This document shows positions 25,276 to 34,249 of a DNA stretch of 64,000 nt, in pieces. This DNA is from Labrenzia sp. PHM005 (GTDB lineage Bacteria; Pseudomonadota; Alphaproteobacteria; Rhizobiales; Stappiaceae). The notes beneath the pieces are model-generated. The model worked only from the letters and a program-made list of their open reading frames with translations, made no database searches and was not told the DNA's origin. The first letter of the stretch is position 1; each line of letters begins with the position of its first letter. The stretch lies in the NCBI RefSeq assembly GCF_006517275.1, contig NZ_CP041191.1:1855001-1919000 (forward strand), in the 5' to 3' direction. Position numbers and translations under genes: made by a program.

Positions 25276-27156
25276 ATGGATAACGGTGAGGGCAATCGCA
25301 ACGGTGTGGCTGCACCAGCTTGTGGGATTACACCGGTTCCCGAAGGTGCCATTCAAGAAATCTGCGAAAAATATGGCAGCGACAAACATCGGATGCTGGA
25401 TATCTTGCGCGAAGTGCAAGACCGTTACCGGTGCATCGCGCCCACAACAATGGACCGGATCGCTTCCCACACCGGCCTGACCAGGATCGAGGTTGAGGGC
25501 GTTGCGAGTTTCTATTCCTTTTTGTCCCTCGCTCCGAAAGGCCGGATCACCATTCGGCTCTGTGATGACATTGTCGACCGCTATTGCGGGCTGGAGGACG
25601 TAACCAAAGCCTTTGAGGAGGTCCTCGGGATCCAAGTTGGACAGACGTCCGGCGACGGCGCCTTTTCCCTCGAACATACGCCCTGCATCGGCATGTGTGA
25701 TCAGGCGCCGGCTGCCATGATCAACGATGTTGTCCTGACCAACCTGACGCCGGAGAGTGCGCGGACGGCGGCGGAAGCGCTAGTGGCCGGTCATAGTCCG
25801 GAGCAACTGATCAGTGAGCGGTTTTCCAGCCTCTCTCCATATGAGCGGGCAACGCGGATGGTGGACAACAACGTCCGCCATGCTGGTGAGGTCCTGCTTG
25901 GCCCAGTGCCGGAGGAGGCGGGGCTTTCCAAGGCGGCCAGCATCACCGCCGCTCAAATCATCTCGGCGGTGGAAGAGAGCGGCCTACGCGGCTGTGGTGG
26001 AGCCGGATTTACGACAGGCAGGAAATGGCGTTTCGCCGCGGCAGAACGATCTGAGAAATCGTTTGTCATTTGCAATGCGGATGAAGGTGAACCGGGCACG
26101 TTCAAAGACCGGGTTCTTTTGACTGAGCGGCCGCACCTTCTGTTTGAAGGCATGACCATTGCCGCAAGGGCGGTCGGGGCAAATGAAGGGATCCTGTATC
26201 TTCGCGGCGAATATGTCTATTTGCGCGAGCACCTAGAACAGGTTCTTGAAGAGCGCCGACGGCGCGGACTTCTGGGCAAAGAGATTCTGGGAACGAAGCG
26301 GTTCGATTTTGACATCCGCATTCAGATGGGAGCAGGGGCCTACATCTGCGGTGAAGAAGGCGCGTTGATCAGCTCTTGCGAAGGCCTGCCAGGCGAACCA
26401 AAAACCCGCCCACCGTTCCCCGTCAACAGGGGCTATCTCGGCTATCCGACTGTGGTCAATAACGTCGAAACTTTCTGTCATGCAGCGCGCATTCTGGACA
26501 AGGGCGCCAAGTGGTTCCACGACATGGGGACGGAAGGCAGCCATGGCACAAAGCTTTTTTCGGTGTGCGGCGATTGCCTCAATCCGGGCATCTATGAACT
26601 GCCCTATGGCCATTCGGTCTGGGAGCTTCTGGAGATGGTTGGCGGTCAAGATGCCGCCGCAGTTCAGGTGGGCGGTCCAAGCGGCACGATGATTGCCCGC
26701 GACAGTTTTCACCGCAAACTCACCTTCGACGATCTGGCAACGGGCGGTGCAATCATCGTCTTCAATGGCCAGCGCAATATCTTGGAGATTGTCGACTACT
26801 ACATGTCCTTTTTTGTGCATGAGAGCTGCGGCTATTGCACACCTTGCCGGGTTGGGAATGTCTTCCTGCAAAAGGCGATCCAGAAATTCCGAAAAGGGCA
26901 AGCCAATCCGGAGGACATTGATTACCTCAAGGATCTGTCTGGCACGATCATCGAGACCAGCCGTTGCGGCCTCGGCATGACATCGCCCAATCCGGTCCTG
27001 TCGACCTTGCAGAATTTTCCGCTGGTCTATTCGGCGATGACCAAACCCAGCAAGGACGGCATCCGGGACACCTTCGACATTCAGTCGGCCATTGATGGCG
27101 CGCGCAAAATCGCCAAACGCCGCTCCTACATCTTTGACAAGGATTTTACCCAATGA
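25276..27156 (+). CDS. hoxF: HoxE-HoxF fusion, NAD-linked hydrogenase diaphorase subunit
   Basis: 626-residue cytoplasmic diaphorase subunit of a NAD-reducing [NiFe] hydrogenase. Residues 20-170 are a NuoE/HoxE-like thioredoxin-fold domain. The rest is the NuoF/HoxF flavoprotein, with GLRGCGGAGFTTGRKW (NAD/FMN site), CNADEGEPGTFKDR, GAGAYICGEEGAL and the [4Fe-4S] ligands ESCGYCTPCRVG plus SRCGLG. In the HoxE part the CxxxC half (PCIGMC) is present. The other pair is spaced C-x7-C (LCDDIVDRYC) instead of C-x4-C. ATG 25276 is preceded by AGGAGG; the longer frame start at 25240 lacks one. The next gene overlaps by four bases. Confidence 0.9.
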   Translation: MDNGEGNRNGVAAPACGITPVPEGAIQEICEKYGSDKHRMLDILREVQDRYRCIAPTTMDRIASHTGLTRIEVEGVASFYSFLSLAPKGRITIRLCDDIVDRYCGLEDVTKAFEEVLGIQVGQTSGDGAFSLEHTPCIGMCDQAPAAMINDVVLTNLTPESARTAAEALVAGHSPEQLISERFSSLSPYERATRMVDNNVRHAGEVLLGPVPEEAGLSKAASITAAQIISAVEESGLRGCGGAGFTTGRKWRFAAAERSEKSFVICNADEGEPGTFKDRVLLTERPHLLFEGMTIAARAVGANEGILYLRGEYVYLREHLEQVLEERRRRGLLGKEILGTKRFDFDIRIQMGAGAYICGEEGALISSCEGLPGEPKTRPPFPVNRGYLGYPTVVNNVETFCHAARILDKGAKWFHDMGTEGSHGTKLFSVCGDCLNPGIYELPYGHSVWELLEMVGGQDAAAVQVGGPSGTMIARDSFHRKLTFDDLATGGAIIVFNGQRNILEIVDYYMSFFVHESCGYCTPCRVGNVFLQKAIQKFRKGQANPEDIDYLKDLSGTIIETSRCGLGMTSPNPVLSTLQNFPLVYSAMTKPSKDGIRDTFDIQSAIDGARKIAKRRSYIFDKDFTQ

Positions 27157-27881
27157 GCGGCACGAAGAAGGAAACCGGCTTCAGTTTTACCATCGATGGG
27201 GTCGAAGTGACCGCTTATGCCGGTCAAACCATCATGGAAGCCGCTGATGAGGCGGGTGTTTATATCCCGCGTCTGTGCGACCACGAGGGTCTGCGTCATC
27301 AAGGCAGCTGCCGGGTGTGCACGGTGAAGGCCGGCGGGCGCAGCGTGTCGGCTTGCACCCAGCCTGCCGCCCCTGGGCAAGCGGTTGAAAACGAGACGCC
27401 GCATCTCAACAAAATGCGCCGCGATCTGGTGGAGATGCTGTTTCACGAAGGCAATCATCTGTGCCCGATCTGCGAGGCGAGCGGGAAATGTGAGCTGCAG
27501 GCAATGGCCTACCGGCTCGACATGACCGAGGCGACCAAGTTCCCCTATCTGGAACCCTGCCGGGCATTGGATGCTTCGCATCCGGATATCGCGCTAGATA
27601 CCAACCGCTGCATCAGCTGCGGACGCTGCATCCGGGCGTCTCAGGATGTAGATGGCAAGGGCATCTTTGGCTATGTCGGCCGTGGCATTCACCGGCGCGT
27701 CGCGGTTAATGGTGCGAACCTTGCGGACACAGATGCGGAGGTGACAGACCATGCAATTTCCAAGGAGGTCTGTCCGGTCGGCTGTATCATCCGCAAACGG
27801 ATCGGCTTCGTAACGCCGATCGGCGAACGGGAGTTCGATAAGGGGCTCATCGGTCATGACATTGAGGAGAAGCGTAAATGA
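27153..27881 (+). CDS. hoxU: NAD-linked hydrogenase diaphorase small subunit
   Basis: 242-residue iron-sulfur electron-transfer subunit homologous to the N-terminal part of NuoG. It has the [2Fe-2S] ligands CDHEGLRHQGSCRVC and a later C, the His-coordinated [4Fe-4S] site (HEGNHLCPICEASGKCEL) near residue 94, and a further ferredoxin-like set CISCGRC with the late EVCPVGC. It passes electrons between the hydrogenase module and HoxF. It overlaps hoxF and hoxY by four bases each (ATGA), which indicates coupled translation of the complex. Confidence 0.92.
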   Translation: MSGTKKETGFSFTIDGVEVTAYAGQTIMEAADEAGVYIPRLCDHEGLRHQGSCRVCTVKAGGRSVSACTQPAAPGQAVENETPHLNKMRRDLVEMLFHEGNHLCPICEASGKCELQAMAYRLDMTEATKFPYLEPCRALDASHPDIALDTNRCISCGRCIRASQDVDGKGIFGYVGRGIHRRVAVNGANLADTDAEVTDHAISKEVCPVGCIIRKRIGFVTPIGEREFDKGLIGHDIEEKRK

Positions 27882-28462
27882 GTGTTTCTGCTCAAACAAA
27901 GCTTCCCAAGGCCCGGATTGCAACAGCCTCGCTGGCCGGGTGTTTTGGGTGTCACATGGCGATCCTCGACATCGATGAACGGCTGATTGCACTCATGAAA
28001 CTGGTCGACGTTGACCGCTCGCCGTTGACCGACAAAAAACGGTTCACCCAGCGCTGTGACATCGGCATCATCGAAGGTGGATGCTGCAACGAAGAAAACG
28101 TGCATGTGCTGCAGGATTTCCGGCGCAATTGCGATGTGCTGATTGCGCTCGGGCAATGCGCGATCATGGGTGGCCTGCCAGCTATGCGCAACGCCATCAT
28201 GCATTCTGATGCGCCTTTGCTGGAATGTCTGGACGAGGCCTATATCACCGGCCGCTACATCCGCAACAAAACCCACAATGTCCCGAATGACCCGGCATTG
28301 CCGTTGCTGCTGGATGAGGTCTATCCCTGCAATCAAGTGGTGAAGATCGACTATCAGATCCCGGGCTGCGCGCCGGGAGGGGACATCATTTTCGATACGC
28401 TGGCAAAGCTGCTCACCGGAAAATTCCGGGGCTTTGAACGCGACATGATCAAATTCGACTGA
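27878..28462 (+). CDS. hoxY: [NiFe] hydrogenase small subunit
   Basis: 194-residue small subunit carrying the [4Fe-4S] cluster next to the active site. The ligand set is AGCFGCHMAILDIDE near residue 21, CCNEEN near 70, GQCAIMGGLPAMRN near 91 and IPGCAPGG near 167. There is no Tat signal and it is much shorter than uptake hydrogenase small subunits, so it belongs to the soluble cytoplasmic bidirectional type (group 3d). It starts inside the hoxU stop and is followed by hoxH after 14 bases. Confidence 0.93.
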   Translation: MSVSAQTKLPKARIATASLAGCFGCHMAILDIDERLIALMKLVDVDRSPLTDKKRFTQRCDIGIIEGGCCNEENVHVLQDFRRNCDVLIALGQCAIMGGLPAMRNAIMHSDAPLLECLDEAYITGRYIRNKTHNVPNDPALPLLLDEVYPCNQVVKIDYQIPGCAPGGDIIFDTLAKLLTGKFRGFERDMIKFD

Positions 28463-28476
28463 CGAGAGGCGACAAA

Positions 28477-29919
28477 ATGGGCGAACCCAGACTGATTGAA
28501 ATCTCGCCGGTCACCCGCGTCGAGGGCCACGGCAAGGTCACCATTCACTTGAATGGGGACAATGAGGTCGATGAAGCCCGGTTGCATATTGTTGAATTCC
28601 GGGGTTTTGAACGGTTTATTCGCGGCCGTTTGATGTGGGAAGTGCCGGTGATCGTGCAGCGGCTGTGCGGGATTTGTCCGGTCAGCCACCATCTGGCTGC
28701 GGCAAAGGCGATGGACATGATTGCCGGGGTCGATCAACTGACACCAACTGCCGAAAAAATGCGCCGGCTGATGCACTACGGTCAGGTGATGCAGAGCCAT
28801 GTGCTGCATTTCTTCCATCTGGCCGCGCCTGACCTTTTGTTCGGCTTTGGCGCACCGGCCGAAAAACGCAATATTTTTGAGGTGATCAAAGAACAGCCGG
28901 AATTGGGCAAACGTGCCGTGCTTATGCGCAAATACGGTCAGGAGATCATTGAAGCAACGGCAGGCAAGAAGATCCATGGCACCGGTGCCGTCCCGGGCGG
29001 CATCAACCGCAATCTGACCATCACTCAGCGGGATCACTTCCTCAGCAGTATTGATGACATGCTTGAGTGGGCGCTCGATGCCGTCAAACTCGCCAAGGAT
29101 TATACGCTGGAGCACGAGGATCTTGTCGCCGAGTTTGGGTCTTTTCCATCGAACTACATGTCCCTGGTTCGTGAGGACGATGGCGCGTTGGACCTATATC
29201 ACGGCAATATCAGAACCTTGAGTTCAACCGGCGATGTGATCTTCGATCAATTGCCCTACAGCCAGTATCATGAGCGGTTGATTGAGGATGTGCGCTCCTG
29301 GTCCTACATGAAATTTCCCTTTATCAAGGAGCTTGGACCGGACGCTGGCTGGTACCGGGTCGGGCCGCTTGCACGCATGAATACGGCGAGCTTCATCGAT
29401 ACGCCGCTGGCTGATGCCGCGCACAAGGAGCTCAAAGCGGTCACCGGTGGCCACCCCAACAATTCCACACTCGCCAACCACTGGGCGCGGATGATTGAGG
29501 TCGTGCATTGTGTCGAAAAGATCCGCGAGCTTCTGAACGATCCGGATCTTCAGGGTGAAGATCTGATTGTCAAAGGTGAGCGGCGCGGCGAGGGGATTGG
29601 TGTCATTGAGGCCCCGCGCGGCAATCTCATCCACCATTACCAGGTCGATGAGAACGATCAGGTGACCTACTGCAATCTGATTGTTTCTACGACGCACAAC
29701 AACGAGGGCATGAATCGGGCGGTGAAAGATGTCGCGGTGAAACACTTGAGCGGACATGACCAGATCACCGAAGGCATGCTGAACCATGTTGAGGTTGCAA
29801 TCCGGGCTTATGATCCATGTCTGTCATGCGCCACACACGCTCTTGGCCAGATGCCGTTGCAGGTTGAGCTGTTTGATGCAGACGGTGTCCTGGTCGACAG
29901 CAAAGCTCAGTCACTTTGA
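28477..29919 (+). CDS. hoxH: [NiFe] hydrogenase large subunit
   Basis: 480-residue catalytic subunit that oxidises or evolves H2 at the Ni-Fe site. The N-terminal ligand motif is RLCGICPVSHH (Cys64, Cys67) and the C-terminal one DPCLSCATH (Cys448, Cys451, His454). A 26-residue tail after His454 is the piece normally removed by the maturation protease, which is encoded next. The HoxFUYH arrangement makes it a NAD-linked group 3d enzyme. Nickel-insertion hyp genes are not in the window. Confidence 0.95.
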   Translation: MGEPRLIEISPVTRVEGHGKVTIHLNGDNEVDEARLHIVEFRGFERFIRGRLMWEVPVIVQRLCGICPVSHHLAAAKAMDMIAGVDQLTPTAEKMRRLMHYGQVMQSHVLHFFHLAAPDLLFGFGAPAEKRNIFEVIKEQPELGKRAVLMRKYGQEIIEATAGKKIHGTGAVPGGINRNLTITQRDHFLSSIDDMLEWALDAVKLAKDYTLEHEDLVAEFGSFPSNYMSLVREDDGALDLYHGNIRTLSSTGDVIFDQLPYSQYHERLIEDVRSWSYMKFPFIKELGPDAGWYRVGPLARMNTASFIDTPLADAAHKELKAVTGGHPNNSTLANHWARMIEVVHCVEKIRELLNDPDLQGEDLIVKGERRGEGIGVIEAPRGNLIHHYQVDENDQVTYCNLIVSTTHNNEGMNRAVKDVAVKHLSGHDQITEGMLNHVEVAIRAYDPCLSCATHALGQMPLQVELFDADGVLVDSKAQSL

Positions 29920-30377
29920 GTAGCAACAAGATGCTTCTAATTGGCTATGGCAATCCTGGGCGCGGAGACGATGGACTGGGGCCAGCGTTTTCCGAAACGA
30001 TGGCGGCAAAAGGCCTGCCGTCTTGGGAGATTGATACCGACTACCAGCTCGTGGCTGAACATGCCTTCGATGTTTCCCAGCACGATCTAGTGGTATTCGC
30101 GGATGCGGAGATCGGCGCCTCTGTTCCTTATTCCTTCCGCGAAATCAAACCCGGCGCTCAAGAGGTTCTGGGCAGCCATAGCCTGGTGCCGGAAACAGTC
30201 CTTGCTCTATGCCAGACACTTTATGGCGCTGAGCCGAGGGCTTATGTGCTGGGCATTTCTGGGAAAGATTTTGGTGAGGTCAAAGAAGGTTTGTCAGCAG
30301 AGGCACAGGCGAATTTGGCCGAGGCCGAGGGCTTCTTCCTGGATTGGGCCGGCAAACTCAGTGCATGTACGGCATAG
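29916..30377 (+). CDS. hoxW: Hydrogenase maturation protease
   Basis: 153-residue endopeptidase of the HyaD/HybD/HoxW family that removes the C-terminal tail of the large subunit after nickel insertion. The family start MLLIGYGNPGRGDDGLG is present, with nickel-binding acidic residues expected from this motif, from FADAEIG near residue 66 and from GSHSLVP near residue 87. It overlaps hoxH by four bases and ends the hydrogenase operon. The next gene is convergent, with 12 bases between the two stops and no evident terminator. Confidence 0.88.
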   Translation: MSSNKMLLIGYGNPGRGDDGLGPAFSETMAAKGLPSWEIDTDYQLVAEHAFDVSQHDLVVFADAEIGASVPYSFREIKPGAQEVLGSHSLVPETVLALCQTLYGAEPRAYVLGISGKDFGEVKEGLSAEAQANLAEAEGFFLDWAGKLSACTA

Positions 30378-30389
30378 TCATGCGGGCCG

Positions 30390-31259
30390 TCAGACGTCGG
30401 GCGTGTCGGTCCGGCTGTCGGTCGTCGGATCGTGAGAATTGCGCAAGGATTCCAGCGTGCGCATGCGTTCTTCAGCCCGGTCCTGATTTTCCCGGGTCAC
30501 TCCGGCGATCAAAACTTCTGCAATTGCCATCAACGCTAGGGATGAATCCCAGGGTGAGGGCACGGCCACTCTGGCAGGCAGAACATGTGCTGCGATCCGG
30601 CCGATGGGCGACATCCAGCTGTCGGTAACCAGTGCGACGGTTGCCCCTTGTTTCGCGGCCGCTTCGGCAAATTGGATGATTTCGGCCTGATAGCGCCGGA
30701 TATCGAAGACCAGGATCACATCCTTAGGCCCAATACCAATCAGCTGATCGAGCCAATTGCCATGCTGACCAGCAACGTGCAGCACGTTTGGCCGGACAAT
30801 CCGCAGGTGTGCGGCGATGTATCGGGCAAGGCTGTCGGTGAACCGGCCGCCAATGATATGAATGGTCTTACGTTCATCAGCCAAGAGTTTGATCAGGCCA
30901 TCCAGCTCTCCCTTCGGCAAATGATCAAATGTCTCGCGGATGTTGTCGATTAGCTGGCCGACATGCGGATCGCCGGCAGTGTCCTGCGCCAGGCTTGTGC
31001 TGCGGGCGAGCGGCGAATTCAGTTGGCTTTCGAGCTCGCCGCGCAGTTTTTTCTGGAATTCCGCAAACCCTGGAAAGCCGAGCCTTGAGACGAATCTCAG
31101 GATCGTCGGCGAGCTGACACCGGCGGCTTTGGCGAACTCTGCAACGGTTCCCAAACCTTGAACCGGATAATTGGCCATCAAGGCGTGTGCGGCCTTTTTT
31201 TCCATTGCTGTGAATTCATCCAGCCGGTCGCGTATGTCTTCCAGAAGCGGTCGGTCCAT
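30390..31259 (-). CDS. RpiR/MurR family regulator
   Basis: 289-residue regulator with an N-terminal HTH_6 domain (residues 15-80; GTVAEFAKAAGVSSPTILRFVSRLG) and a C-terminal SIS domain (about 125-260; KTIHIIGGRFTDSLARYIAAHL). RpiR proteins usually bind a phosphosugar or amino-sugar-like ligand in the SIS fold. It is divergent from the amidohydrolase/TRAP/GS-like operon, and two TGTAW-N6-TTACA repeats lie in the shared gap. It therefore probably represses that operon. ATG 31259 follows GGCAACTGC without a strong ribosome binding site. Confidence 0.88.
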   Translation of the reverse strand: MDRPLLEDIRDRLDEFTAMEKKAAHALMANYPVQGLGTVAEFAKAAGVSSPTILRFVSRLGFPGFAEFQKKLRGELESQLNSPLARSTSLAQDTAGDPHVGQLIDNIRETFDHLPKGELDGLIKLLADERKTIHIIGGRFTDSLARYIAAHLRIVRPNVLHVAGQHGNWLDQLIGIGPKDVILVFDIRRYQAEIIQFAEAAAKQGATVALVTDSWMSPIGRIAAHVLPARVAVPSPWDSSLALMAIAEVLIAGVTRENQDRAEERMRTLESLRNSHDPTTDSRTDTPDV

Positions 31260-31299
31260 GGGCAGTTGCCTTAATTTTTGGCGAGTTGGTCAAAACTGT

Positions 31300-31373
31300 T
31301 TGACAGAACCCTATTCTGTGTATCAGATATTACAGAGATTGGATTAGCCGGCAAGACTGTAACAAACATTACA
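31300..31373 (+). promoter_or_regulatory. Promoter with two RpiR-type operators
   Basis: A -35-like TTGACA lies at 31300-31305. TGTAT-CAGATA-TTACA (31319-31334) and TGTAA-CAAACA-TTACA (31358-31373) share the same TGTAW-N6-TTACA architecture, with centres 39 bases apart. The first would overlap the promoter of the rightward operon that starts at 31407. The half-site resembles those of other RpiR proteins such as HexR. Confidence 0.55.
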
Positions 31374-31406
31374 AAAAATATGCTGGCGCTTTCCCGGGGG
31401 TGATGA

Positions 31407-32201
31407 ATGGGATCAAGCCACCAAAACGGCGGAATGACCCGTGCTGTAGAAGTTTTAAATGCGGAGGGCGCAGGGGAGCTGGTGCTTCTGTGCGACCACG
31501 CGTCAAACCATTTTCCTCCCCCATATGATCAGTGCCTTGGCGTATCCGAAGACGATAAATCCGCGCATATCTCCTGGGATCCGGGCGCGCTGGGTGTCGC
31601 AAAGGCTTTATCGGAGGCGCTCGATTCGCCGCTGGTTTACACAACGGTGTCGCGTCTGGTCATCGACTGTAACCGCGAAGAGGACCGGGAAGATCTGACA
31701 CCGTCCTTGAGCGAACTCACCGAGATTTCCGGGAACCGGGACCTCAGCGAAGAAGAACGTGCGTTTCGTTTGGATCTGGTCCATCGGCCGTTTCACAATG
31801 CGATCGACAAACTCTTGTCTTTACGCAAAGAACGCGGTTTGCCGTCTGCTGTTGTCTCCGTTCACACCTATACGCCGGTCTATAAAGGCAAGCAGCGGCC
31901 GTGGGAAATTGGCTTGATCTCGGAAAGTGACCGCAGCCTGGCCAATCCCGTTTTGGATGGCCTGAACGCGCGCGGTGACCTGACCGTCGGAGACAATGAG
32001 CCATACGCTCCGTCAGATGGGGTGTATTACACCGTCCGCCGTCATGGTGAGGATCGCTCCTTGCCTTGCTTGATGATTGAAATCCGCAATGATGAAGTGA
32101 CAACACCGGACGAAGAGCGGCGCTGGGCAGATCTGCTTGGTCCACTGCTGAAATCCGCGGCACAGGGTGCATTGCAAACAAGCGGGGAAGAGCATGCTTA
32201 A
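31407..32201 (+). CDS. N-formylglutamate amidohydrolase family enzyme
   Basis: 264-residue zinc-dependent amidohydrolase of the N-formylglutamate deformylase family. The metal/active-site motif LLCDHASNHFP near residue 28, SRLVIDCNRE near 82 and the central VSVHTYTPV near 150 are visible. In histidine breakdown this family releases glutamate and formate. Here no hut genes are present, and it leads an operon with a glutamine-synthetase-like ligase. It may therefore hydrolyse a gamma-glutamyl product instead. ATG 31407 follows a GGGGGTGATGA stretch; ATG 31434 is an alternative. The TRAP small-subunit gene overlaps its end by eight bases. Confidence 0.8.
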   Translation: MGSSHQNGGMTRAVEVLNAEGAGELVLLCDHASNHFPPPYDQCLGVSEDDKSAHISWDPGALGVAKALSEALDSPLVYTTVSRLVIDCNREEDREDLTPSLSELTEISGNRDLSEEERAFRLDLVHRPFHNAIDKLLSLRKERGLPSAVVSVHTYTPVYKGKQRPWEIGLISESDRSLANPVLDGLNARGDLTVGDNEPYAPSDGVYYTVRRHGEDRSLPCLMIEIRNDEVTTPDEERRWADLLGPLLKSAAQGALQTSGEEHA

Positions 32202-32790
32202 GGTTGCCCGCTGTTATGTCCATGTGGTTGATGGTTTCAACCGCGGTCTCGGCAAGATCATCATGTGGGGCGTATTTGTCATGGCTGGGATCCTGTTGTG
32301 GTCCTCCATCTCAAAGACGTTCTTCAATCCGTCACTTTGGACCCTGGAAATCGCGCAGTTCGCCATGGTGGCCTACTACGTTTTGGGCGGTCCTTTCTCG
32401 ATCCAGATGGGCTCCAATGTGCGTATGGATCTGTTCTATGCCGAGTGGAGCATAAAGAAAAAAGCCTGGTTCGATGCTTTCACGGTCCTGCTTCTCGTCT
32501 TCTATCTCTGTGTCCTTCTTTACGGCGCTTTGGGATCGACCGCTTATTCTCTTGGATATTTTGGCAAGGAATTCCCGGAGTTCTATTGGAAGCTGATCAC
32601 GGCCTTTTTCACGGGCGGCCCAAGCGCGGCCGGCGAGGTGATGGGCTATATCGAACGCAGTCCAACCGCTTGGCGGCCAGTGCTCTGGCCCATCAAACTG
32701 ACCATGATAATCGGCTTCTTCCTGATGCTTTTGCAGACAATTTCTGAGCTCATCAAAGACATTGCGACCATCCGGGGAGAGACCATCTGA
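32194..32790 (+). CDS. TRAP transporter small permease subunit (DctQ-like)
   Basis: 198-residue integral membrane protein with four hydrophobic segments (IIMWGVFVMAGILLWSSI, IAQFAMVAYYVLGGPFSI, FDAFTVLLLVFYLCVLLYGAL and PIKLTMIIGFFLMLLQTI), as in DctQ proteins. The loop before the last segment is longer than usual. GGGGAAG precedes ATG 32194. The start overlaps the amidohydrolase gene and the stop overlaps dctM (TGATG). It pairs with the large subunit to drive Na+-coupled uptake. Confidence 0.87.
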   Translation: MLKVARCYVHVVDGFNRGLGKIIMWGVFVMAGILLWSSISKTFFNPSLWTLEIAQFAMVAYYVLGGPFSIQMGSNVRMDLFYAEWSIKKKAWFDAFTVLLLVFYLCVLLYGALGSTAYSLGYFGKEFPEFYWKLITAFFTGGPSAAGEVMGYIERSPTAWRPVLWPIKLTMIIGFFLMLLQTISELIKDIATIRGETI

Positions 32791-34130
32791 TGTCTTATGA
32801 GATGATCGCTCTCTTGATGTTCTCGTCGATGATGCTGATGCTGCTCACGGGGCAGCGGGTGTTCGGCGCGATCGGTGGTATTGCGGCTATTGCGGCCATC
32901 AGCTTGTGGGGTGTTGGTGGGCAGGACATTCCGTTCTCCGCGGCGATGAAGCTGATGAAGTGGTATCCGCTTCTGACCCTGCCGATGTTCATCTTCATGG
33001 GCTACGTGCTGTCGGAAACCAAAATCGCCGACGACCTTTACAAGATGTTCCACGTCTGGATGGGGCCGTTGAATGGCGGGCTTGCCATAGGTACGATCCT
33101 GCTCATGGTTCTGATTTCGGCGATGAATGGCCTGTCGGTCGCGGGCATGGCCATCGGCGCGACCATTGCGCTACCGGAACTCCTAAAGCGCGGTTATGAC
33201 AAGCGCATGGTCACCGGTGTCATTCAGGCCGGATCTTCGCTCGGCATTCTGGTGCCGCCGTCTGTTGTTCTGGTGCTTTATGCCATGATCGCGCGCGCAC
33301 CGGTCGGCCAGCTTTGGCTTGCCGGTATTGTGCCGGGTCTGATGATGGCAACCATGTTCATCATTTACATTGCGGTGCGCTGCAAGCTGCAACCAAGCCT
33401 TGGACCAGCCCTCACCATGGACGAGCGCGAGGCCTCCAAGGACGACAAATATCGTCTTTTGCTCGCCGGTCTTCTGCCACTCGTCATTTTCGCCGTGATG
33501 ATGGTGCCCTTCGTCAATGGCTGGACCAGTTTGGTCGAAAGCTCTGCGATTGGAGCGCTAGCAGCGCTGCTGGCATCGATCCTGAAACGCCGGATGACCA
33601 TGGACATTCTCGTCCTATGTCTGCGCAACACATTGGGCATCTCCTGCATGTTCATGTGGATCATTCTGGCAGCGCTCGGCTTCGGCGCAGTTTTTGACGG
33701 ACTTGGCGCGGTCAAGGCGATCGAAAACCTCTTCACCGAACAGCTTGGCCTGTCACCCTGGATGATCCTGATCCTGATGCAGCTGTCGTTCCTGGTCATG
33801 GGAACCTTCCTGGACGACACAGCCATGCTGGTGATTGTCGCGCCGCTATATGTGCCGTTGGTCGCCACGCTCGATCTTGGTATGCCGGTTGGTCAGGTGC
33901 TGATCTGGTACGGAGTGCTTTATACGATCACCACTCAGATCGCCTATATGACGCCGCCGTTTGGCTACAATCTCTTCCTGATGCGGGCGATGGCGCCCAA
34001 GGACATCACCATGCGGGACATTTACGGATCGATTACGCCGTTTGTCCTGGTGATGGCCTTGGCGCTGGCCCTTGTCATGGCTTTCCCGCAAATCGCTCTT
34101 TGGCTGCCGGAATTGGTTTACAGCCGATGA
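32790..34130 (+). CDS. TRAP transporter large permease subunit (DctM-like)
   Basis: 446-residue membrane protein of the DctM class with 12 or more hydrophobic helices. Family features are LMLLTGQRVFGAIG at the N-terminus, AMNGLSVAGMAIGATIALPELLKRGYDKRM near residue 110, GSSLGILVPPSVVLVLYAMIA near 150, and the C-terminal MTPPFGYNLFLMR. It is the transport channel of the system whose binding protein follows after 119 bases. Confidence 0.93.
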   Translation: MSYEMIALLMFSSMMLMLLTGQRVFGAIGGIAAIAAISLWGVGGQDIPFSAAMKLMKWYPLLTLPMFIFMGYVLSETKIADDLYKMFHVWMGPLNGGLAIGTILLMVLISAMNGLSVAGMAIGATIALPELLKRGYDKRMVTGVIQAGSSLGILVPPSVVLVLYAMIARAPVGQLWLAGIVPGLMMATMFIIYIAVRCKLQPSLGPALTMDEREASKDDKYRLLLAGLLPLVIFAVMMVPFVNGWTSLVESSAIGALAALLASILKRRMTMDILVLCLRNTLGISCMFMWIILAALGFGAVFDGLGAVKAIENLFTEQLGLSPWMILILMQLSFLVMGTFLDDTAMLVIVAPLYVPLVATLDLGMPVGQVLIWYGVLYTITTQIAYMTPPFGYNLFLMRAMAPKDITMRDIYGSITPFVLVMALALALVMAFPQIALWLPELVYSR

Positions 34131-34249
34131 CGGGGTGCGCGGGACAACAACAAGATATCCGGAGGAAACGGATTTTACATTTGCGGTTGAATGAGACCCG
34201 GTGAACGGGCGGGCCGCTTGAACTTGAAACCGAAACTAGGGGAACAGAA

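Noticed and set aside
25276-27156. Identification as FdsB of a NAD-dependent formate dehydrogenase
   Set aside because: The following genes encode [NiFe] hydrogenase small and large subunits with intact ligand motifs, so the diaphorase belongs to a Hox hydrogenase.
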